Assembly: GCF_030012985.1 (NCBI RefSeq)
Contig: NZ_CP120233.1
Location: 3,901,001 to 3,965,000 of the forward strand
Direction of reading: 5' to 3'
Origin: Microbulbifer sp. VAAF005
GTDB lineage: Bacteria; Pseudomonadota; Gammaproteobacteria; Pseudomonadales; Cellvibrionaceae
Length of the DNA: 64,000 bases
Shown here: piece after piece, positions 48,036-57,887 of the stretch
Layout of the letters: the number at the start of each line of letters is the position of its first letter
How positions within the stretch are numbered: position 1 is the stretch's first letter
Notes under the pieces: model-generated
What the model saw: the letters and a program-made list of their open reading frames with translations, nothing else
Databases searched by the model: none
Told to the model about the DNA's origin: nothing
Made by a program: the position numbers and the translations under genes

Positions 48036-48057
48036 GGGCTCTCCCTGGGGAGAGCCC
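48036..48057. terminator. Hairpin between ybaK and the phosphatase gene
   Basis: GGGCTCTCC-CTGG-GGAGAGCCC between converging genes. A T-tract is missing on the plus side; on the minus side only TTT follows after two bases. Confidence 0.5.
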
Positions 48058-48065
48058 AAAAAGTA

Positions 48066-50413
48066 TTAATTACAGAGTGTCTGCATTGTCAGGAGAGGGC
48101 TCTGTCCACTCTCTTTGGAGCTTATATCGAGGCCATTAATGCCTCCCTCTGAAGCGATCACCAGGCCGTGATTACTAGCGTTGAGCCAGCGGTCCACTAT
48201 ACCGGAGGCTCCCAGGTCAATGAGGTGTCGACCAGTAGAAGAGGGCGTAAAGCTACCCACCTGAAGCCCAAGAATCGAGCTGCCGCCAACAGAGTCCCAT
48301 GTAGCGGATTCCTCTTGCCAGCTTTGTGTCGCCATATATATGCCATAGCTGTTGCTGGATGTATTGATGACATTCAGTTCGAGTGTCGCATCAATATATT
48401 GCTGACAACTTAAACCGGATAAATCGAAGCGAATCAGGCTATACATTGTGCCGTAGATCAAATCGCTACCATCGGCGAGAAGTCCATCGCTGTCACCATC
48501 GAAATTGTCATCTTCCTTTCTGGAGGAGATAAAGACATCATCTGAGGCAACTTGGGATATCTTTTCGCTGACAGTGTCACTGCAGTCTGCAACCACCTTG
48601 AGGGCTGGTGCAATACCGGTTTCCTTTGATGAGATATCTACGCCATTGCTTCCATTTTGCGCGGCGATGACCATCCCGGTATTTTCAGCGTTTAGCCAGT
48701 CTTCCAGAATACCAGAAGAGCTTAAATCCAGGGTTAGGGTTCCAGTGGATGAAGGAATAAAGCTGGCTGCCAATTGTGAAAGCACTCCCGATCCGCCGAC
48801 TGAATCCCAAGTGACTGATTCTTCGTCCCAGTCAGATTCGGCCAGGTAAATTCCATAATCGTTGGTGGAGCGGTTGGTAATATTTAATTCAAGCTTAACT
48901 GAATTTATTGCTGAACAATCGGCGATATTGGAGAGGTCAAATTTGATTAATGAGTAGAGAGTTCCGTAGGTACTATCGCTACCATCTGCCAGTAGCCCGT
49001 CTGAGTCACTGTCGAAATTACTGGATGAATAGCGGGAAGAGATAAAGGCATCATCTGCTACGGGTAGGGTTACCTCGCCGTTGTCACTGCTATCCTCGAC
49101 AATGACACTCCTGCCAACACTATTTTGTGCAAGAACCATAGATTCGCCAATTCGGTTGGCACTCCACCAGTTAATGTCCTCTGGTAAAGCAAGGGGGTCA
49201 TTGGCGCGATCTTCACGGGTCAGGATACTGGCGCTGTCGTCAAATTGGGCCGTGCGGATGCTCAGCTCATCAGGACTAACTTGTATCACTTTAAACTGCT
49301 GGATGCTGGCCATATCGATGGTCCAAAACTTGGCATCATTGGCGGAACGGGCCGGAGCCCCCCAACTGCCTTCACCCACATAGACAGTGCCTCCGGTATC
49401 ACTGGTAGAAAAATCACTATTGCCCGGGGCGACGACTTCAGTGAGCTTGGTCAGGTGGGTATCTGATTCGACCACTAGGTTCATGGCGTAGTCATAAAAT
49501 GGCTCTGCCCACCAATTGAATAATGTGGGGTTATCGGACTTGCCACTGTAATGGGGGAACATGGGCTTGTGGTATTGGGCAAAACGCCAATTGCTGTAGG
49601 CGCCACTTGTAGCTAAATCATCTTCCAGCCAGTTGTTCATAGCCGTTGCATAAGATGACCAGCCACTTTCCTGAAATTGGCTGTTTAGGGTGTAGACGCG
49701 TAAGAGGGGGAAATCTGTACGGCGCCGTAAGTATCGCTGGGGCTACAGCTACTATCTGCATTGAAGTCGACTCCAAATACCTGGCAAATAGTGGAGTAGT
49801 TGTCATCTTCATGATTTCCATGGGTGGGAATTAAGGGGTAAATGCGTTGGTAGCTATACCCATCAATTTCATCGCTGGAATAAGTCAGGGTCCAGTCTTG
49901 TAAAAACTCATCCATCTCTGATGCGCTGTTGGCGTTAGTAAAATCGCCGCCGTGCATAACAGCCAGCGGACGGATCTTAGCCAGCAGTGCATTCCCCTCG
50001 CGCCGGGTTGTGTGTCCGGTGCGGGTATCGCCTCCAGCAATAATCACAAATGGGGACTCATCGTCAGGTGCAGTTTTAAACCAGAAACGATCGCCACAGC
50101 CATCCTGGTCACAGATCCGGTAATAAACCTCTGAATTCGGTGTCAGGTTTTCCAGTCTTACAAAGTAGCTATTTAAGCTACCGTCGAACGTAGCTGCGGT
50201 ATCAACTGATCGACTGCTCCAACTATTTTCATTGGTTGAGTAGCCAAAATTGATATAAGGGTTATTACTATTACCGTCCGGTGAAAATCCAATGACAGCA
50301 CTGGTAGAGGCATCGCCATCCCAGGCCAATCTGTGATATTTGGTCGCTGAGTTGGCATCAATTGCCAAACATAGAGTCGAGAAAGCAAAAGCAGTGCTTA
50401 AGAACCGTCTCAT
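48066..50413 (-). pseudogene. Secreted metallophosphatase with two DNRLRE-like domains, one frameshift
   Basis: Coding potential is continuous but interrupted at a G5 run (49706-49710; C5 on the coding strand). Upstream: signal peptide, a fibronectin-like segment, and a calcineurin-type phosphatase start (GGDTRTG, HGGDFTN, GNHED). Downstream, after adding one base: LLRVYTLNSQFQESGW continues the same fold, with the later QYHKPMFPH metal ligands, and then two copies (about 150 residues each) of a DNRLRE-like beta-sandwich (WDEESVTWDSVGGS / WQEESATWDSVGGS). Probably a purple-acid-phosphatase-like exported enzyme bound to cell surface polymers. The break may be a sequencing error or a true inactivating change. 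Confidence 0.85.
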
Positions 50414-50499
50414 GGGGGATTCCTGTAAGTAGTGGTTATTATCTGAAGGCGCTGCAATTTGAAAGGTTAGTTGTGAAAGCTGGATGCAGCGCGCCGGAA

Positions 50500-51141
50500 T
50501 TATTCGGGATTATTATTACAGGCGGTTGAATGGTTGGAGACTAAGCGTACAAAAGCGGCGTTTCTATAAGGAATTGTGATAGTTTCTGCGTTCATGAAAT
50601 TAACTGCCCCCGCCCCTGTTTTCAGGTACTGGTAAACATCGTATAAAGGCCTGTCAAAATTACGGGTCCAGTAATCTCCCCTTTGAGTTTTCGGGAAATA
50701 TTCAGTCGCAATTAGAGGCCTGCCAGATTTACTCTCCTGCAGGATAATGGATCGTAACTCTGTAATATCGGGGAGCCTCCAATTTTGCGTTGCACACAAT
50801 TTCTGTTGATTGGTATTGCGAATCAGATCCTCGGTATCACACCGCTCTTCTTCAAAATAACAATCTCCATTATTTTCTATACCTTCTTCATATTGATACC
50901 ACGAGTAGGTCCACCTTCCATCGTGAATTCCTTCGTCGTCGGTTTTTACTTCCCAAAGAAGCCCTGTATCGGTGTCGCAGATACAGGACCAGGGGCCTGC
51001 CCAAGCCTCGATAGGCTCCCCATTTTTATCAATTTTAACTAAGTGGTATTCCCTTGGCAGAGGTTGTGATGGTTGGTGCAGTATGACTGCACAGACCGTG
51101 ATTGCAGGAAAAATGAATACCCAAAATATGCGCACAAACAT
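50500..51141 (-). CDS. DUF1566 (Lcl C-terminal-like) secreted protein
   Basis: A 213-residue protein with a hydrophobic start (MFVRIFWVFIFPAITVCAVIL), then a DUF1566 domain: TGLLWEVKTDDEGIHDGRWTYSWYQ, NWRLPDITELRSIIL and YWTRN. DUF1566 is found in cell-surface and lipoprotein-like proteins, often with carbohydrate- or adhesion-related context; activity unknown. Its ATG overlaps the stop of the upstream cytochrome-b fusion by one base (TAATG), so the two are translationally coupled. Confidence 0.82.
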   Translation of the reverse strand: MFVRIFWVFIFPAITVCAVILHQPSQPLPREYHLVKIDKNGEPIEAWAGPWSCICDTDTGLLWEVKTDDEGIHDGRWTYSWYQYEEGIENNGDCYFEEERCDTEDLIRNTNQQKLCATQNWRLPDITELRSIILQESKSGRPLIATEYFPKTQRGDYWTRNFDRPLYDVYQYLKTGAGAVNFMNAETITIPYRNAAFVRLVSNHSTACNNNPE

Positions 51142-52724
51142 TATTGATCTGCCAACTTGATTTTGACGGGGAGAGAGTGGCGAGTGTGGGCGATTTGCGA
51201 GTGATCAAAGGCAGAAACCCAGAGGCAAATACCGTCTTTTATTGCTACATCTAACGCTGATCCAGTATCTAATTTTCGCACCATCTCCATAGACCAGTAG
51301 CCGTCCTGCCAAACAGCATAGGCCCTTACATCGGCACGATCTCCCTCAAAGCGATTTGAGGTATAGAGGACTGAAGGCATAATCGTATTGATAGGATAAT
51401 TGTCATCTTCAGCCGTGTATGACTGGTAATCAAACCAGGAAATAGTCCAATCGCTTTTTGTATCCTCGTTTTGATATGGCGTCAGGCTGGAGGGACTTTT
51501 GGGTAGTCGTTTTGGTGTAACGTTTTTTGCGGAGTACCACTTCCAGTTCATTAAGTATGCCCCGGACTCTTTGCCATCCTGGAGATATCCTGCGGTATAG
51601 CGGCGTGCTCCTGGCCTTACAATATCAGGCTTGCCAATATAATTGTCATCTGCCAGGTGCATTTTATTGGTTCTTACTGCTTTCCAGTGCCAGAGATCGT
51701 GTATTTCATCGGATGAGCTGTAGTGGTAGCCCTTACCATGCCAATTTGCGGGCAACTGTGCTGATGGTTTGCGGCCCAGGTGAGAGGTTCCCGAAGCACC
51801 GAAATCACAGGAATTGGAAAGCAGGATGGCAAACTTATCTTCATAGTGACGGGTTTCATTAAAATTTTGAAAACCTTGCTGTTGTATTTCCCAGCCAGAA
51901 CCAACTTTTTTCAGTGGTAGGTGTTTCAGGCTTTCAGTGGGATCTTCCCAGGTGATATGAAAAAATATTTCCTGTTGGTTATGCAAGGCTCTCAAGTTGA
52001 CGGTTGAGCTACCATCAATAAAGTTAGCACCTCCGTCAGTATGGATTTTAAGTGATATGGCTGAGGACCATGCGGATTCTTGGGGGATTCCATCTATGTT
52101 TATAAAGGTTTCCGGACTTATTTTCTCAACTGTAAGATCGTGGTAACTGTTATTTGTAACAATAATCCAAAGTAATAAAGTGATACAGCCGGTAGATAAG
52201 TAGGTAAAAATTGAAGTTCGATAGCCTGATCGAGTATTGGGAAGCAAATAACCCGAAGTCTTCAGACCATAGGTTATTAGGTAAACGCCAGCGTGAAAGA
52301 ATATATAGAGTAAGATCGCAAAAGCACTATAAAAGTGTGCCTGGCGAAAGATAGAAGCATTGTCGGAACCAATAAATAAAATCCAGCCACTTAAGACCAT
52401 GAGCACTAAAAAAAATGAGCCAATGCGTGTTACTACCCTATGGTAGCTAATTGATGTTTTATAAGGTTTACTTTGTGAGGTTGTATTTTTTATTTTAATT
52501 GTTACTTTATAGGATAAGTAGCAGATAAGGATGGCCGAAGTAACAATTGCTACAAAGAAGTGAATATCATGAATCTGTCCCTGGGGTAACAGTTCTTCGA
52601 TATTTCCAATACTTGGCTTAGTTAAGGTGGAGATACGGAGCCCCGTTAGCAGGTTACATAAAACTGCAACAATGGCCACACTGTGCAGAATTATCCAAAG
52701 AGTACTCTTCGGTTGTTTGGCCAT
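51141..52724 (-). CDS. Cytochrome b561-like / ethylbenzene-dehydrogenase-type haem-domain fusion
   Basis: A 527-residue membrane protein. Residues about 10-195 carry four or five membrane helices with spaced histidines (IHDIHFF, YHRVVTRIG, AHFYSAFAILLYIFFHAGVYL), resembling cytochrome b561. Residues about 205-520 match the EB_dh family, the haem-binding gamma-subunit fold of ethylbenzene/dimethylsulfide dehydrogenases (FINIDGIPQESAWSSA, FFHITWEDPTESLKHLP, DKFAILLS, SMEMVRKLDTG). Electrons could move between quinol and a periplasmic partner; partner unknown. Confidence 0.82.
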   Translation of the reverse strand: MAKQPKSTLWIILHSVAIVAVLCNLLTGLRISTLTKPSIGNIEELLPQGQIHDIHFFVAIVTSAILICYLSYKVTIKIKNTTSQSKPYKTSISYHRVVTRIGSFFLVLMVLSGWILFIGSDNASIFRQAHFYSAFAILLYIFFHAGVYLITYGLKTSGYLLPNTRSGYRTSIFTYLSTGCITLLLWIIVTNNSYHDLTVEKISPETFINIDGIPQESAWSSAISLKIHTDGGANFIDGSSTVNLRALHNQQEIFFHITWEDPTESLKHLPLKKVGSGWEIQQQGFQNFNETRHYEDKFAILLSNSCDFGASGTSHLGRKPSAQLPANWHGKGYHYSSSDEIHDLWHWKAVRTNKMHLADDNYIGKPDIVRPGARRYTAGYLQDGKESGAYLMNWKWYSAKNVTPKRLPKSPSSLTPYQNEDTKSDWTISWFDYQSYTAEDDNYPINTIMPSVLYTSNRFEGDRADVRAYAVWQDGYWSMEMVRKLDTGSALDVAIKDGICLWVSAFDHSQIAHTRHSLPVKIKLADQ

Positions 52725-53016
52725 GGGAGTATTCCAAAAGGGATTAGGCTAGTAAAAAAGTGTGGCATTTATATTAATTAAAATAGACTACATTCTGCTG
52801 ATGGAGTCACGGCGCCTAAAAAAGGAAGAATGAACTGTGCTGTAGAAGCGCATTAAGAATGAATGCCGGTTCCTATCTTACCGAGATGTAATCACAGCGA
52901 GTCTCAGTTGCAGAGTTTCCTTTCCGCCTGACACAATAGTGCACTACTCAGTATTTTGACCTGCTCAGAACAAATAGCGGGATAACTTATTCTTGTTGGT
53001 ATTCCGCATTTTGTAA

Positions 53017-53619
53017 CTATTCATGCAGCTGACACTTACTCAGGCTTTCACTTTTCTCCAAATCTTCCGATATGGCCATAAGTTTCGGGTGGTCACTTCT
53101 CCAGTCAAAATCTTCATGGCGAAAATCAAGATAGGATAGTGCTGAGCACAAGTTAATATGTGGCAAGCTAAGACTGGCGGGTAATCGATCCAGGTGCTTT
53201 TCCAGGTAATCTAGAGATCTCTCAATAGCACTGAAATAGCGCTGCCACCAAAAATCAGACCTAAGTTCTTCCCGTGCGCGCAGCTTTTCCATTTGCAGAT
53301 GCACTGCTGCGTCCATTAATCCAGAGCTGACACTGTGAAAAGTATACAGATCCCAATTGTTATCCAGTGGCGCAGATAAGTGACCATCCCCCAAGCTTTT
53401 ATCCAGAAACGCACAGATGACTTCGCTGTCAATGATCGAGGAGCCATTATCCAGGGTTAGGCAGGGGACTTTTCCCAAGGGGTTGCTGGAAATAAGTTCG
53501 TCGTCATTGTGAAAGGGGTGAGAGAAATGCTCTGTTACCACAGAGTGCAGACGCTGTTCTTGCACAACAATGCGCGCCTTGCGAGCAAAAGGAGAGGAAA
53601 AGGTCAGGTACAGTTGCAT
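53017..53619 (-). CDS. Glutathione S-transferase-like protein
   Basis: A 200-residue protein with an N-terminal thioredoxin-like domain (MQLYLTFSSPFARKARIVVQE; GKVPCLTLDNGSSIIDSEVICAFLD) and C-terminal helical domain. The SSPFARK motif resembles the bacterial GSTs that use Ser/Cys near the first turn. Substrate unknown; probably general detoxification or a YibF-like role. Confidence 0.9.
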   Translation of the reverse strand: MQLYLTFSSPFARKARIVVQEQRLHSVVTEHFSHPFHNDDELISSNPLGKVPCLTLDNGSSIIDSEVICAFLDKSLGDGHLSAPLDNNWDLYTFHSVSSGLMDAAVHLQMEKLRAREELRSDFWWQRYFSAIERSLDYLEKHLDRLPASLSLPHINLCSALSYLDFRHEDFDWRSDHPKLMAISEDLEKSESLSKCQLHE

Positions 53620-53702
53620 AGGCCAAGCTCTTTTAGGCTGCGTGCCCTTTCAGCAACTGCAGTGACCGCCAGTGCTGCTACGAGCAACTGTTAACGCGTA
53701 CT

Positions 53703-53954
53703 TTAGTGATGGGTAATCACTGAAGTAATGCGGTTATAGAGGTGCTGTTTTAAGTAGGCTCTCTGTTTTTTGAGGCTGGAATAGTGATCGTCGTCGGTGC
53801 CAATACCACTATCCTGAAGGCCTCTTATTTGTTTATCCAGTTTGCTGTAAATGTCGTTTTCAAGTTTGAATTGAATATCGTCTTCGATGAGCTGCTTGAT
53901 TGTGTCTGCATATTCTGGGAAATCCACCGAGAGCTCGTGTGAAGCAATGGGCAT
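53703..53954 (-). CDS. YdcH/DUF465-family small protein
   Basis: An 83-residue helical protein with the DUF465 plan: YADTIKQLIEDDIQFKLENDIYSKLDKQIRGLQ followed by a coiled-coil LKKQRAYLKQHLYNRI. Family members are small cytosolic proteins of unknown function. ATG 53954 has a strong GGAGG upstream; a longer frame would add a few residues. Confidence 0.85.
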   Translation of the reverse strand: MPIASHELSVDFPEYADTIKQLIEDDIQFKLENDIYSKLDKQIRGLQDSGIGTDDDHYSSLKKQRAYLKQHLYNRITSVITHH

Positions 53955-54212
53955 AAGGGACCTCCACAATCGATATTAGTTAATGAAGTGTAGGTTCAGT
54001 CTTGCCAGTCACAAAAATGCAATTCTAGCGCTGCTTCCCTTAATCAACATAGTTATAAAGTGAAGTTAATATAAGTCTGTATATAGCCATTTGATATATA
54101 TAAAAGTTGAAGCTATTTTATTAGCAAATATTTTTTACCCTCTTTTTTTGATTATTGGTAATTGTTAGTCAGGTGAGGCTTAAACAGAGGGCTGGGAGGA
54201 AGTGACGGGCAC

Positions 54213-54246
54213 AAAAAAGCCCGACAATTACTTGTCGGGCTTTTTT
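54213..54246. terminator. Bidirectional terminator before the TetR gene end
   Basis: AAAAAAGCCCGACAA-TTAC-TTGTCGGGCTTTTTT, 15-bp stem with T-tracts in both directions. Confidence 0.92.
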
Positions 54247-54267
54247 GTTGCGGTTCTGCTACTGGGC

Positions 54268-55020
54268 TTAGGCCGAAGCCTCCAGTGGGGCAAAGCGCAA
54301 TTGGCGCCTCTGCAAAAGCTCACCGAGGTAGAGCTTTAAGTAGGCTGCAGCGGCCCGTTTCCCCTCTGCTGCGGAGTCTTCTGTTATTTTCCCAAAGCGG
54401 GAATAAGACTGGGAGCAGAAAGAGTCGTTAATGTTGATGGCACACATAAACCGGTCTCGCCAATCCTGAGAGGGTGGCAACTCAAACTCCCGAGACAGGT
54501 TTTTGATCAGAGTATCTGCCAGGCGCCAATTGTTTTCCATTTGTAGTTGGCGTAATGCCCAACTGGACTGAGGTCCAAAATGTACTTTTAGTGCCGCGAG
54601 ATTCTCTTCATAGTAGCCGCGCACAAGGTCGCACAGCTGATTCAGCATATCCTGCCAGCTTTCTGACGGAGAAAAATCCGAATGGCCCAATACTACGTCA
54701 CCGAAAGACTTATAGTGACGCTCGGCCAGGGCGGTTAAGCTGGCATCTACACTTGGGAAGAAATGATAAACAGACGCTGCTGGAACACCTGCAACCTGAC
54801 TAAGGTTTGCGAGGCTAATATCCGTAGAGTCTTGTTCAGTAATTAATACTTCAAGGGCGTCAAGAAGCTTTTCATACTTCTCCCGACCATTTTTGCGTTG
54901 TGGTTTGCGCGGACTGGCAGTGTCGCGCCGGCTGATAGCTCGTCGATCGATTTGGTTCAAATTACCTCCCCCTATAGACAAGCGGTACTGGCCATGGGCT
55001 AGCATACGCTTTACTTCCAT
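54268..55020 (-). CDS. TetR-family transcription regulator
   Basis: A 250-residue regulator with a helix-turn-helix at about residues 55-100 (ISLANLSQVAGVPAASVYHFFPSVDASLTALAERHYKSF) and a helical ligand domain. About 45 N-terminal residues precede the domain; the start may be later (ATG at 55005 or another codon). It reads away from the cydAB genes downstream of it and the target is unknown; drug-efflux or fatty-acid-related control are common in this family. Confidence 0.85.
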   Translation of the reverse strand: MEVKRMLAHGQYRLSIGGGNLNQIDRRAISRRDTASPRKPQRKNGREKYEKLLDALEVLITEQDSTDISLANLSQVAGVPAASVYHFFPSVDASLTALAERHYKSFGDVVLGHSDFSPSESWQDMLNQLCDLVRGYYEENLAALKVHFGPQSSWALRQLQMENNWRLADTLIKNLSREFELPPSQDWRDRFMCAININDSFCSQSYSRFGKITEDSAAEGKRAAAAYLKLYLGELLQRRQLRFAPLEASA

Positions 55021-55165
55021 GTAAAAAATTGTCTTTTGGAATTGATTATTATAATCGTACCAAATTCAGGCGAGCAAGAAGAACTTGTTTGATTTGTGGG
55101 GTAGTTCCACATTAATTAATTAAATTCGGCTAGCAGGTATTTCTGCCAGCCGAATGGAAATGCAG

Positions 55166-56185
55166 CTAGTGATAATGTAGCTCTGTCGCCTTTCCTCGGA
55201 AGACGTAATAAGAGAAAACGGTATAGGCGAGGATGACGGGAACTACTATTACCGCACCCACAAGAATAAATTTTAATGAGGCGGTGGCACTGGCTGCCTG
55301 CCAAATATTTAGTTGGCCGGGAACAATATCAGGGAAAAAGCTGAAAGCCAGGCCGATAAAGCACATCAGGAAAATAACAACGACGGTAAAAAAAGGAACC
55401 GCTTTATGTCTGTCCGCAGGCTTAGGCATTCTCGCCAGCAGAACATCATTGGAGACAAAGGCAATAAAGCACAGGGTGGGGACGAGTAGTACAAACATAA
55501 CCAGAGGGTAGGTAAACCATCGGTCAAATACGGTTGGGTTTACCAGTGGATTGATGGCCGATACTGCAACCACCCCAAGCAGGGTGGCCCGTCCTGCGTA
55601 ACGGGTCCATGTGGTCGCTCGTTTTTGCAGCTCCGACTCGGTTTTAAGAACCAGCCAGGCGCCGCCAATATAGGCGTATGCGGCGGTAACTCCCAGAGCG
55701 CTGAGCGCTGAAAAAAGCTGTGCAGACCAGTCGGGCTTAAAGCCAATCACGTACTGCCCCAGCATGTACCCCTGTGCAAGGCTGGTAATAATAGACCCCG
55801 CTTTAAAGGTTCGATCCCAGGTTAGTTTTTTGTCGATGGCAGCCTTGGCACGAAAGTCGAATGCCACTCCTCGCATGATTAGCCCGACCAGCATAATCGC
55901 AGCTGGTATATATAGGTGCATTAACACCAGGTTGTGTGCGATTGGGAATGCAATCAGGAGCAAACCGATTGCCAGTACCAGCCAGGTTTCGTTGGCATCC
56001 CAAAAGGGGCCAATGGATGCGATCATGGTATCCCGCTGCGATTCCTCCTCTTCTCCCATGGGGAGCAAAATGCCCACACCAAGATCGTAGCCATCCAGAA
56101 TTGCGTAGACTATTACCGCCAGGCCCATCAGGGCGACAAAGGCGACAGGCAGCCAATAGGCCGCTGCAGAAGCGCTACCGGTCAT
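55166..56185 (-). CDS. cydB: Cytochrome bd-type quinol oxidase subunit II
   Basis: A 339-residue membrane protein with about eight helices. It begins MTGSASAAAYWLPVAFVALMGLAVIVYAILDGYDLGVGILLP and ends FSYYVFRGK, as in subunit II of the bd family. Its ATG overlaps the stop of cydA by four bases. Together they reduce oxygen to water without a haem-copper centre. No CydX-like small gene follows within the visible region. Confidence 0.95.
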   Translation of the reverse strand: MTGSASAAAYWLPVAFVALMGLAVIVYAILDGYDLGVGILLPMGEEEESQRDTMIASIGPFWDANETWLVLAIGLLLIAFPIAHNLVLMHLYIPAAIMLVGLIMRGVAFDFRAKAAIDKKLTWDRTFKAGSIITSLAQGYMLGQYVIGFKPDWSAQLFSALSALGVTAAYAYIGGAWLVLKTESELQKRATTWTRYAGRATLLGVVAVSAINPLVNPTVFDRWFTYPLVMFVLLVPTLCFIAFVSNDVLLARMPKPADRHKAVPFFTVVVIFLMCFIGLAFSFFPDIVPGQLNIWQAASATASLKFILVGAVIVVPVILAYTVFSYYVFRGKATELHYH

Positions 56186-57570
56186 TTGCCTTCTCCCTTG
56201 TCATTTTTCTCGGTATCTTTTGGGCGGTTGGTTAAGCTAGTGCCGGCGAATAGTTCCTGAGTTTCAAACTCCTCGACTTTTACAGACTTTAGGGCCATCA
56301 CTTTCAGGGTTCTTATGTACGCATAGAGCAATATCACATAGACAACCAGATAAAGGGTTAGGGAAAAACCGACATGGGAAGGTGGTACTGGAGTAACAGC
56401 ATCGGCGGTTTTCAGTACTCCTGTTACGAGCCAGGGTTGGCGTCCAATTTCTGTGACATACCAACCGGCCAAGGTGGCTATCCAGCCGGAGAATGTCATC
56501 GCGACCAGGGTTTTAAGCATCCAGCGAGGCAGCTCACCTTTACGCAATAGATAGACCCCACCCCAAGCGGTTAGCAGCATCAATATTCCTATGCCGACCA
56601 TAATGCGGAAGGCGAAAAATACGGGGGCTACCGGTGGGTGATTATCGGGGAATTCATTTATTCCCTTGATCTCACCATCCCACTCATGGGTAAGGATAAG
56701 GCTGGCCATCTTGGGAATGCCGATCGCCAAATGGTTGGTTTTCTCTTCTCCGTCGGGTATCGCAAATAACAGCAGGGGCGCACCGCGCTCTGTTTCCCAG
56801 ACTCCCTCCATTGCGGCGACTTTTTGTGGTTGGTGCTCAAAAGTGTTGAGTCCGTGTAAGTCACCCACATAGATTTGAATCGGAATAAAGATGGCAGCGA
56901 GAATCAGTCCTGTTTTAAGGGCGAGCCGGGGCGCGCGTTTGGGGTCTCCTTTAAGAATCCGATAAGCGGAAATCCCCGCAACAAAGAAAGATGCCGTCAA
57001 ACCCGAAGCCAGCAGCATATGTGTAAGTCGGTAGGGGAAAGAGGCGTTAAAGATAATTTCCATCCAGTTTGCCGGGTAGGCGACCCCATCCCGTAAATCG
57101 AATCCGGCAGGTGTTTGCATCCAGGAGTTGAGAGCAATAATCCAAAAAGCGGATAGAGTGGTTCCTGTTGCCACAATAAAGGCAGATAAAGTATGTATTT
57201 TGCTTGGCACCTTATTAATGCCAAACAACATAATGCCGAGAAAGGTTGCTTCGAGAAAGAATGCAGTAAGTACTTCGTATCCGAGAAGCGGGCCGGCGAT
57301 ATTGCCGACCTGGGCCATAAAGCCGGGCCAGTTTGTTCCGAACTGGAATGACATGGTGATGCCACTCACTACGCCGAGAGCAAATGTCAGGGCAAAGACT
57401 TTTACCCAAAAACGATATGCGCGCATCCAGACCGGATTATTAGTTTGGTCGTAGCGTAATTTAAAAAAGAAAACGATCCACGCGAGTGCGATGGTGATTG
57501 TTGGAAATAGAATATGAAAGCTGATATTTGCGGCAAACTGTATCCTGGAAAGGATCAGGGTATCTAGCAT
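56182..57570 (-). CDS. cydA: Cytochrome bd-type quinol oxidase subunit I (short Q-loop, CIO-like)
   Basis: A 462-residue membrane protein. Conserved marks: early His ligand in NISFHILFPTITIALAWIVFF, GRQPWLVTGVLKTADAVTP and the LHGLNTFEHQP loop. The length, well below the ~520 residues of E. coli CydA, and a short Q-loop place it with the cyanide-insensitive oxidase (CioA) type. Such oxidases have high tolerance to cyanide, sulfide and low oxygen. GAGG precedes the ATG. Upstream DNA is full of inverted repeats. Confidence 0.94.
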   Translation of the reverse strand: MLDTLILSRIQFAANISFHILFPTITIALAWIVFFFKLRYDQTNNPVWMRAYRFWVKVFALTFALGVVSGITMSFQFGTNWPGFMAQVGNIAGPLLGYEVLTAFFLEATFLGIMLFGINKVPSKIHTLSAFIVATGTTLSAFWIIALNSWMQTPAGFDLRDGVAYPANWMEIIFNASFPYRLTHMLLASGLTASFFVAGISAYRILKGDPKRAPRLALKTGLILAAIFIPIQIYVGDLHGLNTFEHQPQKVAAMEGVWETERGAPLLLFAIPDGEEKTNHLAIGIPKMASLILTHEWDGEIKGINEFPDNHPPVAPVFFAFRIMVGIGILMLLTAWGGVYLLRKGELPRWMLKTLVAMTFSGWIATLAGWYVTEIGRQPWLVTGVLKTADAVTPVPPSHVGFSLTLYLVVYVILLYAYIRTLKVMALKSVKVEEFETQELFAGTSLTNRPKDTEKNDKGEGK

Positions 57571-57887
57571 GAGAGCCTCTGCTGGTCTGAGATCTTTGAA
57601 CCAGTGAGCCGATTAGCACTTCCTGTGCTAATCGGCACTGCAAGAAAATATAGAGGCAGGTGTGTGTTCCCGCGTATACAATCCTGCAGGAGCCGACTTT
57701 GGATCGGCAGCGGCACGGCCTTGTGCCGTTTTTAATCCAGCACTATGGGCTGCTGGATTAAAAATATGCCGGGGCTTTTAGCCATGGATTTGGCCCTATG
57801 GGTTTCTCCCCGGAATAAGTGCTTCAGATGAAGGTGTTATTTCGCTTTGAGTGCAGCGGTATATTCCTCGTACTAGCGTTTTTTTCG
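57571..57887. repeat. Cluster of five inverted repeats between cydA and gbsR-type gene
   Basis: In about 205 bp: GCCGATTAGCAC/GTGCTAATCGGC (57608-57636); GCCGA/TCGGC (57692-57708); CGGCAC/GTGCCG followed by TTTTT (57711-57733); TTTTTAATCCAGCA/TGCTGGATTAAAAA (57729-57764); CCGGGG/CCCCGG (57769-57813). The third is a plus-strand terminator hairpin. No gene lies inside. Confidence 0.75.
57711..57733 (+). terminator. Plus-strand terminator-like hairpin
   Basis: CGGCAC-GGCCTT-GTGCCG then TTTTT; no plus-strand gene precedes it, so it may end an antisense transcript or be one of several repeated palindromes. Confidence 0.5.

Noticed and set aside
53620..53702. Possible tRNA-like or folded sequence after the GST gene start
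   Set aside because: No cloverleaf, T-loop or anticodon arm could be placed.
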